From Chionoecetes opilio (taxonomy: Eukaryota; Arthropoda; Malacostraca; Decapoda; Majidae), in assembly GCA_016584305.1 (NCBI GenBank), contig JACEEZ010020495.1:236001-300000 (forward strand): a DNA stretch of 64,000 nucleotides, given 5' to 3'. Made by a program: the position numbers and the translations under genes. The notes under the pieces were generated by a model. It searched no databases and had not been told where the DNA came from. It worked only from the letters and a program-made list of their open reading frames with translations. Below are positions 54,465-64,000 of the stretch, piece after piece (the stretch's first letter is position 1; each line of letters starts with the position of its first letter).

Positions 54465-54781
54465 TTCCTAGTTTTACCTAGTTGTGTTTTACAGGGCCTG
54501 ACCTACACTCTTGTGTTCCTGTCACCGCATCTACATATATCCAGTCTTTCTTTCAATTGGTGCACATTATATGCCCATATCACCTCCTCATTTAGTCCAT
54601 TCCAAACTTCTACATTTCTATGAGGGAAGCTGTACTTCTTTATGTAGTTCAGGCATCTTCCTTTTCCTAGCTGTTTTGTATGTCCTTTTGTGTATCGACC
54701 GTCTCTTTGTTTCCGAGTCAGTAGTCTCTCATTGTCTGTTTCTTCCATCTTAGTTATTAGCTTAAAAATTATTATTAAGTC
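54465..54781 (-). mobile_element. LINE-A2 3' end
   Basis: Minus-strand frame (about 54775-54503) reads DLIIIFKLITKMEETDNERL, a basic stretch, then YIKKYSFPHRNVEVWNGLNE and VHQLKERLDICRCGDRNTRV. The 3' terminus TGTAAAACACAACTAGGTAA is at 54470. It is truncated where hAT-3 and TIR-K sequence begins (54782). Confidence 0.87.
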
Positions 54782-55092
54782 ATTATCTGTGTGATGTAGT
54801 ACCATATTTTACGGCTTATAGGACGCTGCATCTTGCAAGACGCACCCTAATTTTGGAAGGAAATTTCTAAGAAAAAAAACAAAACCGATTTTCTACCGAC
54901 AGGCGGTAGTAAAATTTACTGATTTTCTCGGTAGGCGATGGTCCAAAGTGTCTTTCTGCTGCTTCTGTTCCCATGTTCGTTGGCGTATAGTACAAGTTCT
55001 AGTTTGTATGTGATAATTTCGAGGACTGAAAAGAGCTTGTCATACGTGTGACAGCCTGGTGGTAAATGATTCATCAACCCTAGCAGACAAGT

Positions 55093-55259
55093 GGCACTGT
55101 TGGAATGGACTCAAGTCATCAGGTAGTATCTTTAAAAGGAGTCTGGATAAATTAATGGATGAGGAAGAGAGGTGGATGTAGGTGGTGTTAAGTAACAGGA
55201 ACTACCACGTGTAGGTCTCGCGGCCTCTTGTAGCTTTCTTATTTTTTTATGTTTTTATG
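55093..55259 (+). mobile_element. Short LINE 3' fragment (fourth LINE family)
   Basis: GGTAGTATCTTTAAAAGGAG encodes GSIFKRSLDKLMDEEERWM and then a stop. The 3' UTR CACGTGTAGGTCTCGCGGCC, TCTTGTAGCTTTCTTATT and an A/T-rich tail follow. Its 5' 95 bp recur inverted at 57592-57685. Confidence 0.65.
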
Positions 55260-55386
55260 TGTGCGCCAATCTGCCGAGGCGGAAAGGCTCCTGCCAGTAC
55301 CATAGTAAACATCACAGGGTGAGGACAGATCCGTTGATTTGAATGTCTTATGGTATTCGAAATACTCTTTAACAGTAAGTTGTTGT

Positions 55387-56385
55387 TTTTTTTTTTGTTT
55401 TTTTTTTTTACATCACAGGGAACTGGCCAAGGGCACAACAAAAATGGGTAACACAAAGCCCGCTTAGTTGCCAGTCCCTATAAAGAAGACAGTAAGAGAA
55501 TAAAATAAAAACAAAGGGGTAGGCCAATTTAGTTCGGGAGGTGTCTTGTTACTCTTCTTTTGAAAAGATCTAAGTCATAGGAAAGTGGAAAAATAGAAAC
55601 AGGAAGAGAGTTCCAGAGTTTACCAGTGAAAGGGATGAAAGAGTAAAGATACTGATTAACTCTTGCATTAGGAAGATGGACAGAATAGGGATGGGAATGA
55701 GTAGAAAGTCTTGTGCAGCGAGGCCGCGGGAGTGGGGGAGGCATGCAGTTAGCAAGTTCAGAAGAGCAGTGAGCATGAAAATAACGGTAGAAGAGAGCAA
55801 GAGAAGCAACATTGCAGCGGTGATTTAAAGATTGAAGACAGTCAGTCAGAGGAGAGGAGTTGATGAGACGAAAAGCTTTTGACTCAACTCTGTTTAGGAG
55901 AGCTGTATGAGTGGATCCTCCCCAAACATGTGAGACATACTCCATACATGGGCGGATAAGGCCCCTGTAGAGATCAAGCAATTGGGAGGGAGAAAAAAAA
56001 GAACGCAGACGCCACAGCACACCTAACTTCTTAGCAGCTGTTTTAGCAAGAGATGAGATGTGAGATTTCCAGTTCAGATTTTTAGTAAAGGATAGTCCTA
56101 GAATGTTCATTGTAGAAGGAGACAGTTGAGTGTCATTGAAGAAGAGGGGATAGTTATCTGGTAGGTTTTGTCGAGTAGATAGGTGAAGAAATTGGGTTTT
56201 TGAGGCATTGAACAAAACAAGGTTTGCTTTGCCCCAATCAGAAATAATAGAAAGATCAGAAGTTAGGCGCTCGGTGGCATCTCTCCGTGAATCACTTAGT
56301 TTCTGTTGAGTTGGACGTCTAATAAACGACGTTGAAAAATGCAGGGTAGAATCATCAGCGTAGGAGGTTGTAAGAGGTAAGTACT
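55387..56385 (-). mobile_element. LINE-D, 5'-truncated
   Basis: Minus-strand LINE with its (A/AAC)-rich 3' tail at 55387-55410, a 3' UTR (GGGAACTGGCCAAGGGCACA on plus) and the ORF2 C-terminal region 56215-55529. Further RT sequence (with TSSTFIRRPTQQKLSDSR-type text) continues to about 56370. Other 3' ends of the family lie at 41125 and 56596. Confidence 0.88.
55529..56215 (-). pseudogene. LINE-D ORF2 C-terminal region (jockey/CR1-group)
   Basis: 228 codons ending at a stop: FNASKTQFLHLSTRQNL, NILGLSFTKNLNWKSHISSL, AKKLGVLWRLRSFFSPSQLL, IRPCMEYVSHVWGGSTHTAL, LNRVESKAFRLINSSPLTDC, then RVNQYLYSFIPFTGKLWNSL and PLSYDLDLFKRRVTRHLPN. This is the palm-end 'K--fl------------lG', thumb 'a-k-lg-l-r', 'P-leY--p-W' and terminal 'WN-LP--i----l--Fk--l---l' order of jockey/CR1-group ORF2. 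The catalytic FADD box is upstream of the truncation. This stretch is a long uninterrupted frame, so the copy is fairly young. Confidence 0.92.
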
Positions 56386-56595
56386 GAGGTTACATCATAT
56401 AAGAGGCTGAATTGAATAGCTACCTAAGGTAACCTCCTACAGCATTTGTCTTGGAAGACGCAAGCGTATTTTTCAGTTTTTTTTAAGGTGAAAAAGTGCG
56501 TCTTATAAGCCGTAAAATACAATGGGCGCAAAAATGTTTTTTATATTGCAATGTTTCAGCATAAAATGAGATAAAGGCATAACTTATAACACAAA

Positions 56596-56739
56596 CACCC
56601 TACCCCTCTGTTTGTATTTTATTCTCTTACTGTCTTCTTTATAGGGACTGGCAACTAAGTGGGCTTTGTGTTACCCATTTTTGTTGTGCCCTTGGCCAGT
56701 TCCTTGTGATGTAAAAACAACAACAACAACAACAACATA
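56596..56739 (+). mobile_element. LINE-D 3' tip with (AAC)n tail
   Basis: CTCTGTTTGTATTTTATTCT through CCTTGGCCAGTTCCTTGTGA and a clean (AAC)n tail of six units. About 140 bp of 3' UTR only; strongly 5'-truncated. Confidence 0.87.
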
Positions 56740-56804
56740 TAAATACATTTAAATGGGTTTATTCATAGAAAAACATGGAAACATATCATAAAGGAATATA
56801 TACA

Positions 56805-56981
56805 TTAATATTTGGTCATCTTTCCCTTGACCTTGATGACCTGCCTCATCCTCCGTGGCATGGAATCATGGAATCATGGAATCAATCATGGAATTACGCA
56901 GCAATTCTGATGACAGAGACGCCCTGTTCCATTATTGTGAGGGCTCTGGCCTTGTCCTCTCCCGTCATATGCTTCGAAGCC
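56805..56981 (-). pseudogene. Tc1-like transposase with internal deletion
   Basis: Starts MASKHMTGEDKARALTIMEQ, then GVSVIRIAA (first HTH), then a stop. After a short TGATTCCA tandem stutter (56868-56892) the C-terminal end appears: HDSMPRRMRQVIKVKGKMTK and a stop at about 56806. The usual family end is '-SMPRRM-AVI-AKGG-T-Y'. Both gene ends survive, and everything between, including DDE, is gone. Confidence 0.87.
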
Positions 56982-57591
56982 ATCCTCACAAATAATGGGC
57001 GGTGTGGGGGGGGGGGGGTCAAAAAGGTCTGTGACGCAGTAAAATGAGCATGGCTGGAGGGTGGAGCGGCACCCCCCCACGTCAACGTCTGACTCACACT
57101 GAATGGCTGAGCTGCACACAACCTGTCTTATTAACAAACTACTACTGCCAGACGTATGATAAAACCATTAAAAATTAACCGCGTTCTTTGAAACAAAGAA
57201 AATAATGTTACATATTTTCCATGTAACTTTTTTTTTGCGCAAAAAATGTCACTTTTTTTTGCGCCCACTGTATGATAATATCATTGGAATATTTTAGATG
57301 TCATTGTAAATTTGTTAAGTGAGACCCAAGGGCAGTATATACATGCTAGAAACAAAATTTAGTGGTGGCGGGCTGATCTGTGACATCACACGTTCCTCGC
57401 CGACTCAGTCATGTCTTCTATTATCGTGTGCTCCTACCCAAGATTATGAAATAACCACAGAATGTTTAGAAAAACTGACCCAACAATCATCTTCATGATA
57501 CATTTCCGCATATAATAAGTACATATCGTGAGCAAGAAGAGGGTGACCAGAGGGCTATAAACCAGTGATACAGACACAGTATTCCCTCATA

Positions 57592-57969
57592 TACATCCAC
57601 CTCTCTTCCTCATCCATGAATTTATCCAGACTCCTTTTAAAGATACTACCTGATGACTGAGTCCATTCCAACAGTGCCAACTATCGTCTACTAGTGTTGA
57701 TGTATCATTTACCACCAGGCTGTCACACGTATGACAAGCTCTTTTCAGTTCTGGAAATTATCACATACAAGCTAGAACTTGTACGATACGCCAAAGAACA
57801 TGGGAACAGAAGCAGCAGAAAGACATTTCAGACCATCGCCTACTGAGAAAATCAGTAGATTTTACAACCGCCTAATGGTAGAAAATGTTTTTTTTTTTCT
57901 TAGAAATTTCCTTCCAAAATTAGGGTGCGTCTTCCAAGATGCAGCGTCTTATAACCCGTAAAATACAGT
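57592..57969 (+). mobile_element. TIR-K partial copy, inverted relative to 54802-55190
   Basis: The reverse complement of 57592-57985 matches 54785-55190 including the LINE fragment, the TIR-K half and the hAT-3 flank (GATGTAGTA). This is a second copy of the same composite in opposite orientation. Confidence 0.8.
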
Positions 57970-58245
57970 ACTACATCACACAGATAATGTTTATATGAAT
58001 TACAACCAAAAATGTTGATAAAAAAACTACTTGCATAGCAAAGCAGGAAGAAGAGCTGGGAGGTCCATACTTCCTCTGAGAATGCTCGCTGATAACTGCG
58101 GACTTGGTTGATTTGACTGGTCATTGGTGGACAGGCAGCGTTTTCTGGACGGTGCACGCAGCCACGCAGGTTTCATGTTCAAATTTGGAAATTTGCGGAC
58201 ACATTTGCGTTTGTGGAAGTACTTCCGCTCTGCGGAAGATGGCTC
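57970..58245 (-). mobile_element. hAT-3 family end fragment
   Basis: Same orientation as 49540-49830 (ATAATGTTTATATGAATTAC, GAATGCTCGCTGATAACTGC, CATTTGCGTTTGTGGAAGTA). The terminal CAGAGGTGGGCA is missing, and the sequence stops near CTCTGCGGAAG. Confidence 0.78.
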
Positions 58246-58267
58246 ATTGGGCTGAGTACTTTGGGTA

Positions 58268-58817
58268 GTTGTTCACGGTGGACACTCCAATTGAGCAGCT
58301 TCACACCACTGGGTTACAGGCAGTGGATGCCGATCCTCCCATTGACGAGACCGCACCCTCTCTTGACGAAGTCAGAGAGGCTGTAGCAAAGTTGAGGGGT
58401 GGAAAGGCAGTTGGTGTTTGTAATATCAGTGCGGAGCTCCTCAAAGCTGGGGGTGAGGCCATGATCCGCGGGTTGCATGCTGTCTTGCCTGCCGTATGCC
58501 AGTCAGGTACCATTCCTCCTGACTGGAAAAGGGAGCTGGTCGTCCCTATCTGGAAAGGGAAAGGGGACCGTCAGAACTGCAACAATTACCGCGGTATTAC
58601 ACTGCTCAGCGTGCCAGGCAAGGTGCTTGCCCATCTATTGCTGACACGGATCCGCAATCATCTGCTGCAGCATCAGAGACCTCAGCAGTCTGGGTTCACG
58701 CCTGGTAAGTCAACAACGGACCGTATCCTAGCGCTTCGTGTCCTGGTGGAATGCCGACGTGAGTTTCGACAGGGGATGCTTGCAGCCTATGTTGATCTCA
58801 AGAAGGCGTTTGACTCT
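58268..58817 (+). pseudogene. LINE-R (RTE-like) reverse transcriptase, N-terminal part
   Basis: Open for 183 codons: TVDTPIEQLHTTGLQAVDAD, VREAVAKLRGGKAVGVCNIS, DWKRELVVPIWKGKGDRQNC, NNYRGITLLSVPGKVLAHLL, QSGFTPGKSTTDRILALRVL and GMLAAYVDLKKAFDSV, which ends in the first catalytic Asp segment. It corresponds to 20657-21225 but without its stop. It starts at the same point (TTCACGGTGGAC) as the 20.6-kb copy, which suggests a shared structural boundary. The frame continues artificially into unrelated DNA after 58817. Confidence 0.9.
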
Positions 58818-58957
58818 GTTTGGGAATATATATTCCCGAAACATTACGATACTTCAATAAACATGGATTTTATCATTGGGATCATCATTTTCATCGCTAA
58901 ACTCGAGTTCCGTAAGGACGTCCCTATATATCAGTTATCCTATATATCAGTTATTCT
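58818..58957. other. Junction DNA of unknown origin
   Basis: 140 bp between truncated LINE-R and truncated LINE-A1 (TGGGAATATATATTCCCGAA palindrome, TATATATCAGTTATCC repeated). No match elsewhere in the window. Confidence 0.5.
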
Positions 58958-60194
58958 ACTATTATCCAGCTTACCTTTAAAGTCCTGAATACTTCTTGCA
59001 TTAATCACTTTTGCATCAAGGTTGTTCCAGGCTTCTATGCTTCTATGTGGGAAGCTGTATTTTTTTATATCTCTCTTGCATGTTGTCCTTTTCAATTTCT
59101 TCTCATGACCTCTTGTACTTCTATCGTCCCACACAAACAGATCTTCTCTGTCTATTTTTTCCAGACCCATTGATGCTCTATACACTGCTATAAAATGTCC
59201 CCTTTCTCTTCTTTTCTCAAGTGTTGGGAGTTTTAGTCTTGAAAGTCATTCTTCATATGGTAAATCTCTCAGGCTTGGAGCCATTTTTGTGGCTGCTCTT
59301 TGTATTCTCTCAATCTTCCTTATATCCTTCTTTTTATGTGGTGACCAAATCACTGTCGCATATTCCAACCTTGGTCGAATCAAAGATGTTATCAATTTCT
59401 TGATCATCTCTTCATCCAGATATTTGAATGCCATTCTTATATTCCTCAGCAACTGATATGTATCTCCTGTGATCTTGTTTATATGCTTCTCTGGTGACAA
59501 ATTGTCCTTAATCCATACTCTCAGATCTTTTTCGACCTTTGTTTTGATGCATTTCCCATCGAATACTTTCCTCTCTGTCTCTTTTTGCTACTGCCCATTT
59601 CCATCACTTTACACTTTTTGGCATTAAACTCCATTTCCCATAGTTGACTCCATCTGAAAATCTTATCTAGATCCTTTTGTAAATCCTCACAGTCCTCTTT
59701 ACTTTCTATTTTTCTTAGTAATTTAGCATCATCAGCGAATAAGCTCATATAACTGTTTACTCCTTCTGTCATATCATTTACATAGACCAAGAACATCACT
59801 GGGGCCAATACTGATCCTTGAGGAGCTTCACTTATCACACTGCACCATTCTGACTTCTGATCTTTTATTACTGTTCTCATCTCTCTGTTGCTCAAAAAGT
59901 CTTCCATCCACTTCAGCAAACCACCCTTCAATCCTCCTACATGTTCTAGCTTCCAGAGCAGTCTCTTATGAGGTACCTTGTCAAATGCCTTCTTTAGGTC
60001 CAAGTATATGCAATCGACCCACCCCTCTCTTTCCTGTGTCACATCGATCACTCTCGAGTAAAAGCTTAATAAATTCGTTGTACATGACATTCCTCCTCTA
60101 AATCCAAACTGGCCACCTGCGAGTGTGTGTCTCTTCCAAATATTTCAACCATCTGTCTTTCACAATTTTTTCACACATTTTTGCCACTACACTT
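58958..60194 (-). mobile_element. LINE-A1 array, copy 1
   Basis: Minus strand. RT frame 60090-59521 (CIYLDLKKAFDKVPHKRLLW; the SGVPQGS motif reads SEAPQGS; SLFADDAKLLRK) and C-terminal frames 59500-59246 and 59185-58940. It lacks the family 3' end because it starts at TTCTACTATTATCCAGC. The 5' truncation (TTTGCCACTACACTT) is the same as in the copy at 45.25 kb. It joins directly to the 3' end of copy 2. Confidence 0.9.
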
Positions 60195-61086
60195 TGTATT
60201 TACCTAGTTGTATTTACCTAGTTGTAACATACAGAAAAAGAGCTATGCTCGTACTGTCCCGTCTCCAAATCTACTTTTATCCAGTTTGCCTTTGAAGTCC
60301 TGAATACTTCTTGCATTAATCACTTTTGCAACAAGGTTGTTCCAGGCTTCTATGCTTCTATACGGGAAGCTGTATTTTTTTATGTTTCTGTTGCATGTTG
60401 TCCTTTTCAATTTCTTCTCATGACCTCTTGTACTTCTATCGTCCCACACAAACAGATCTTCTCTATCAATTTTTTCCAGACCCATTGATGCTATACACTG
60501 CTATAAAATCTCCCCTTTCTCTTCTTTTCTCAAGAGTTGGGAGTTTTAGTCTTGAAAGTCTTTCCTCATATGGTAAATCTCTCAGGCTTGGAGCCTTTTT
60601 TGTGGCTGCTCTTTGTATTCTCTCAATTTTCCTAATATCCTTCTTTTTATGTGGTGACCATATCACTGCCGCATATTCCAACCTTGGTCGAATCAAAGAT
60701 GTTATCAATTTCTTAATCATCTCTTCATCCAGATATTTGAATGCCATTCTTATATTCCTCAGCAATTGATATGTATCTCCTGTGATCTTGTTTATATGCT
60801 TCTCTGGTGACAAATTGTCCGTAATCCATTCTCCCAGGTCTTTTTCGACCTCTGTTTTGATTATCCATTCATTTCCCATCGAATACTTTCCTCTCTGTCT
60901 TTTTTTGCTACTGCCCACTTCCATCACTTTACACATTTTAGCACTAAACTCCATTTCCCATAGTTGACTCCATCTGAAAATCTTATCTAGATCCTTTTGT
61001 AAATCCTCACAGTCCTCTTTACTTTCTACTTTTCTTAGTAATTTAGTATCATCAGCGAATAAACTCATATAACTGTTTACTCCTTT
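60195..61086 (-). mobile_element. LINE-A1 array, copy 2
   Basis: Complete 3' end with two TACCTAGTTGTATT motifs (60198-60230). Frames 61068-60466 (from SLFADDTKLLRKVES on) and 60485-60243. 5'-truncated just before the FADD box and followed by GTGTGTGT and the 3' end of copy 3. Confidence 0.9.
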
Positions 61087-61089
61087 GTG

Positions 61090-63778
61090 TGTGTATTTAC
61101 CTGTTGTATTTACCTAGTTGTAACATACAGGAAAAGAGGTATGCTCGTACTGTCCCGTCTCCAAATCTACTATTATCCAGTTTGCCTTTGAAGTCCTGAA
61201 TACTTCTTGCATGAATCACTTTTGCATCAAGGTTGTTCCAGGCTTCTATGCTACTATACGGGAAGCTGTATTTTTTTATTTCCCTCTTGCATGTTGTCCT
61301 TTTCAATTTCTTCTCATGACCTCTTGCACTTCTATCGTCCCACACAAACAGATCTTCTCTATCAATTTTTTCCAGACCCATTGATGCTCTATACAGGGAG
61401 GTCCCGTTATACGAGCATTCGGTATACGAGAATCCGATGATACGAGATGTGTAAATTAGGGTCTATTTTCAATATACGAGATCGAAAATCCAATGATACG
61501 ACATTCAAACTGGGGTGAATAAAATTATCAAGTTCAAAATGCTCGCCCTACCACTCCCGGGCTGGACAAAGGGGGATTTGGTTGACCCCAGTGAGGTCAC
61601 CCCTAGCAAGTCGTGACCTGAAGGGGAATTAAGCATATGGCGCGGCCTGACATTTAGGGGTAATTAGCAGGTGTTCAGCCCCAACCTTGGGACCGCAGTC
61701 AGGTCACCCCTAGCAAGGCGTGACCTGAAGGGTAATTAAGCATATGGTGCGGCCTGACCTTTAGGGGTAATTAGCAGGTGTGGGGCCCCAACCTTGGGAC
61801 CACAGTCAGGTCATCCGTAGCAGGCGTGACCTCAGGCGTGACCTGAAGGGTAATTAAGCATGTGGTGCGGCCTGACATTTAGGGGTAATTAGCAGGTGTG
61901 CGGCCCCAACCTTGGGACCGCAGTCAGGTCACCCCTAGCAAGGCGTGACCTGAAGGGTAATTAAGCATATGGTTCGGCCTGACCTTTAGGGGTAATTAGC
62001 AGGTGTGGGGCCCCAACCTTGGGACCACTATACTACCTTCTCTTGTATCACGCGGCGTCCCCTACATTACAACGTCTTTTTTGCTTGTTTTGCATGTTTT
62101 ATGTTTAATTAATGTGCAGTTATGTTATTTTGTGTGCTATTTTCTCTTTCAGAATGCTTTTTCTACAGAATAGGTAGTTCAGTGTGGGTAATATAGACGC
62201 TGTGTGTTTGTTGTGTTTGCTATAGTTTATTTTAGCTTGAAAAAGATGTCTTTTTTTTTTTTTTTTTTTTAATTGATGGGGTCCTGGAACCAAACCTATA
62301 TTTTACCATTAGTTATGTGTTTCGTTATACGAGATTTCGCTTTACGAGTATGCCAGGTGGAACCTAACTGCTCGTATCTTCGGGACCTCCCTGTACATTG
62401 CTATAAAATCTCCCCTTTCTCTTCTTTTCTCAGGAGTTGGGAGTTTCAGTCTTGAAAGTCTTTCCTCGTATGCTAAGTCTCTCAGGCTTGGAGCCATTTT
62501 TGTGGCTGCTCTTTGTATTCTCTAAATCTTCCTTATATCCTTCTTTTTATGTGGTGACCAAATCACTGCCGCATATTCCAATCTTGGTCGAATCAAAGAT
62601 GTTATCAATTTCTTAATCATCTCTTCATCCAGATATTTGAATGCCATTCTTATATTCCTCAGCAACTGATATGTATCTCCTGTGATCTTGTTTATATACT
62701 TCTCTGGTGACAAATTGTCTGTAATCCATACTCCCAGATCTTTTTCGACCTTTGTTTTGATTATCCATTCATTTCTCATCGAATACTTTCCTCTCTTCCT
62801 CTCTGTCTCTTTTTGCTACTGCCCACTTCCATCACTTTACACTTTTTAACATTAAACTCCATTTCCCATAGTTGACTCCATCTGAAAATCTTATCTAGAT
62901 CCGTTTGTAAGTCCTCACAGTCCTCTTTACTTTCTACTTTTCTTAGTAATTTAGCATCATCAGCGAATAAACTCATATAACTGTTTACTCCTTCTGTCAT
63001 ATCATTTACATAGACCAAGAACATCCCTGGGGCCAATACTGATCCTTGAGGAACTCCACTTATCACTGCACCATTCTGACTTCTGATCTTTTATTACTGT
63101 TCTCATCTCTCTGTTGCTCAAAAAGTCTTTCATCCACTTCAGCAAACCACCCTTCAATCCTCCTACATGTTCTAGCTTCCAGAGCAGTCTCTTATGAGGT
63201 ACCTTGTCAAATGCCTTCTTTAGGTCCAAATATATGCAATCGACCCACCCCTCTCTTTCCTGTGTCACATCGATCACTCTCGAGTAAAAGCTTAATAAAT
63301 TCGTTGTACATGACATTCCTCCTTTAAATCCAAACTGGCCACCTGCGAGTGTGTTTCTCTTCCAAATATTTCAACCATCTGTCCTTCACAATTTTTTCAC
63401 ACATTTTTGCCACTACACTTGTGAGTGATACTGGCCTGTAATTTAGTGGTTCTTCTTTGTCTCCTCCTTTGTGAATTGGCACAATATTTGCTCTTTTCCA
63501 ATCAAGCGGGACTCTGCTCTCCTTGAGTGAACTCTCAATTACACTATGTAACTTTCCTGCTAGTTGGTTATTGCACTCTTTCATTATCCAGTTCGACACT
63601 CCATCTGGACCCGGGGCTTTTCTCACATCTTGGCTTTCCATAAGCCTTTTTACCTCTATTACGTCTACATTTATGACTTCCATTATATTTTCTTTTGCTA
63701 TTATATTTTTCGTTTTAAATTCACTTTCTCTTGTAAATACAGTCTGTAAGCATTTATTCATCACTTCAGCCTGTTGTG
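61090..63778 (-). mobile_element. LINE-A1 array, copy 3, longest, split by TIR-T
   Basis: 3' part 61090-61391 and the remainder 62396-63778. Frames in order on the minus strand: 63764-63324 (linker and RT start; DVRKAPGPDGVSNWIMKECN, LDWKRANIVPIHKGGDKEEP, NYRPVSLTSVVAKMCEKIVK), 63316-63066 (KKAFDKVPHKRLLWKLEHV), 63066-62776 (SGVPQGSVLAP, SLFADDAKLL), 62779-62522, and 61381-61097. Several small indels. Truncated at 63778 against (GT)n. Confidence 0.9.
61394..62393. mobile_element. TIR-T copy 2, 1000 bp, with fourfold internal repeat
   Basis: Starts CAGGGAGGTCCCGTTATACG and ends with the inverse CGGGACCTCCCTG between duplicated TAs (61392-61393; 62394-62395). Removing it restores LINE-A1 text (GATGCTCTATACATTGCTAT). 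About 61585-62030 contains four copies of a roughly 110-125-bp unit (GTGACCTGAAGGGTAATTAA, GGCCTGACCTTTAGGGGTAA). Copy 1 at 11.1 kb has little more than one. Confidence 0.92.
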
Positions 63779-63793
63779 TGTGTGTGTGTGTGT
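63775..63793. repeat. (TG)n microsatellite
   Basis: About nine TG units between two LINE-A family ends. Confidence 0.9.
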
Positions 63794-63842
63794 TTACCTA
63801 GTTGTGTTTTACAGGGCTTGAGCTACACTTGTGTGGTCCCAT
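63794..63842 (-). mobile_element. LINE-A2 3' tip
   Basis: TTTACCTAGTTGTGTTTTAC through CTACACTTGTGTGGTCCC is the last 45 bp of the LINE-A2 3' end, as at 17623 and 54470. Almost completely 5'-truncated. Confidence 0.82.
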
Positions 63843-64000
63843 CTCGTGAGTGTGTTATTCACCCATGGACCCATGGTCTTGTCCACGCAAGCTGGCTCGC
63901 GATTGCCAGTTTCACCCTCTCAGTGCGAGCTTGGAGGTCATTATTACCTATCTTTGGGTAATGCTGGGACCTCACACACCACACCCCCCCATCCCCTTGC
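63843..64000. other. No recognised feature at window end
   Basis: Nothing supportable. Contains a C-run near 63990. Confidence 0.3.

Larger units (their letters stand above)
54802..56519 (-). mobile_element. TIR-K copy with two LINE insertions
   Basis: Inverse orientation to the 4.46-kb copy. Left end CCATATTTTACGGCTTATAG, right end ..CTTATAAGCCGTAAAATA. It holds a LINE 3' fragment at 55093-55259 (peptide IFKRSLDKLMDEEERWM) and LINE-D at 55387-56385. GTAAGT is present on both sides of LINE-D as a likely target duplication. Confidence 0.8.
56520..57270 (-). mobile_element. Tc1/mariner derivative with both ends of the gene but no middle
   Basis: Ends CAATGGGCGCAAAAATGTTT and, as the reverse complement of the right, CAGTGGGCGCAAAAAAAAGT, in TA (56518-56519; 57271-57272). 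A LINE-D 3' end lies inside (56596-56739). The minus strand has the transposase start (56981-56905) and the transposase stop region (56870-56805) with the catalytic middle missing. Confidence 0.87.
54782..57600 (+). mobile_element. hAT-3 family piece carrying TIR-K and Tc1 insertions
   Basis: The hAT-3 text TATCTGTGTGATGTAG (54784-54799) is followed by a TIR-K copy entering at its TA (54802-56519), then a Tc1 derivative (56520-57270), and hAT-3 resumes at 57273 (TGATAATATCATTGGAATAT) to about 57575. In the uninterrupted copy at 15970-15990 these words are adjacent. Confidence 0.72.

Noticed and set aside
61585..62030. CRISPR-like repeat array
   Set aside because: Units are about 110-125 bp, directly adjoining with no spacers, inside a TA-flanked MITE of a eukaryotic genome.

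Overview
This window is nuclear DNA from a metazoan, most probably an arthropod and plausibly a decapod crustacean. The evidence is introns with GT-AG borders, a very dense mix of LINEs, tRNA-derived SINEs and TA-flanked DNA transposons, and long (TA)n, (GT)n and (GA)n arrays. The organism call is an inference. Nothing looks bacterial, and no functional RNA gene was found.

Host gene: the only convincing host coding sequence is three minus-strand exons at 9784-9563, 9200-9051 and 8886-8764. They share one splice phase and join into one open frame that matches the C-terminal (ERAP1_C-like) domain of M1 zinc aminopeptidases. The catalytic exons and the last exons were not found here.

Everything else recognisable is mobile-element debris. 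Family names used below are mine. LINE-A1 and LINE-A2 are CR1/L2-like LINEs whose 3' ends carry a TACCTAGTTGTA-type motif. LINE-J has a CCHC-like C-terminus and an (AAC)n tail. LINE-R is RTE-like. LINE-D is jockey/CR1-like with an (AAC)n tail. SINE-S is tRNA-derived with a (CA)n or poly-A end. TIR-C, TIR-K, TIR-E, TIR-T, TIR-P, TIR-G, TIR-Q and TIR-X are short TA-flanked inverted-repeat elements, several of them pogo/Tigger-like. hAT-1, hAT-2 and hAT-3 have 8-bp target duplications or hAT-like termini. Three Tc1/mariner deletion derivatives and one nearly whole, broken Tc1 gene are also present.

Layout. 0.1-2.6 kb: LINE-A, SINE and TIR-C remnants. 2.6-6.7 kb: microsatellites, a TIR-K element, diverged tandem repeats and a second SINE. 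6.7-7.5 kb: a 732-bp element with 216-bp inverted arms. 8.7-9.8 kb: aminopeptidase exons. 11.1-14 kb: a run of TIR elements separated by (TA)n. 14.5-16.1 kb: a Ty3/gypsy fragment cut by hAT-3. 17.5-28.2 kb: a LINE-J copy split by an almost full-length LINE-A2, itself split by Tc1, Tigger and LINE-R insertions, followed by a 4.2-kb insert with an 8-bp target duplication that holds TIR-C and TIR-E elements. 28.2-36.1 kb: pogo and Tc1 transposase genes, a GT-rich minisatellite and a short Tigger derivative. 36.1-38.9 kb: largely featureless. 38.9-46.5 kb: TIR elements carrying LINE-J pieces, including the tandemly amplified TIR-E family. 46.5-54.3 kb: a stack of insertions about seven levels deep. 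54.5-58.8 kb: an inverted duplication, LINE-D and LINE-R. 58.9-63.8 kb: three LINE-A1 copies head to tail.

The most unusual structure is the TIR-E family. A LINE-J fragment landed in a TIR element that already carried the same 16-bp word as the LINE. The interval between the two words (163 bp, less a shared 11-bp deletion = 152 bp) is the exact period of the tandem arrays seen in four other copies.
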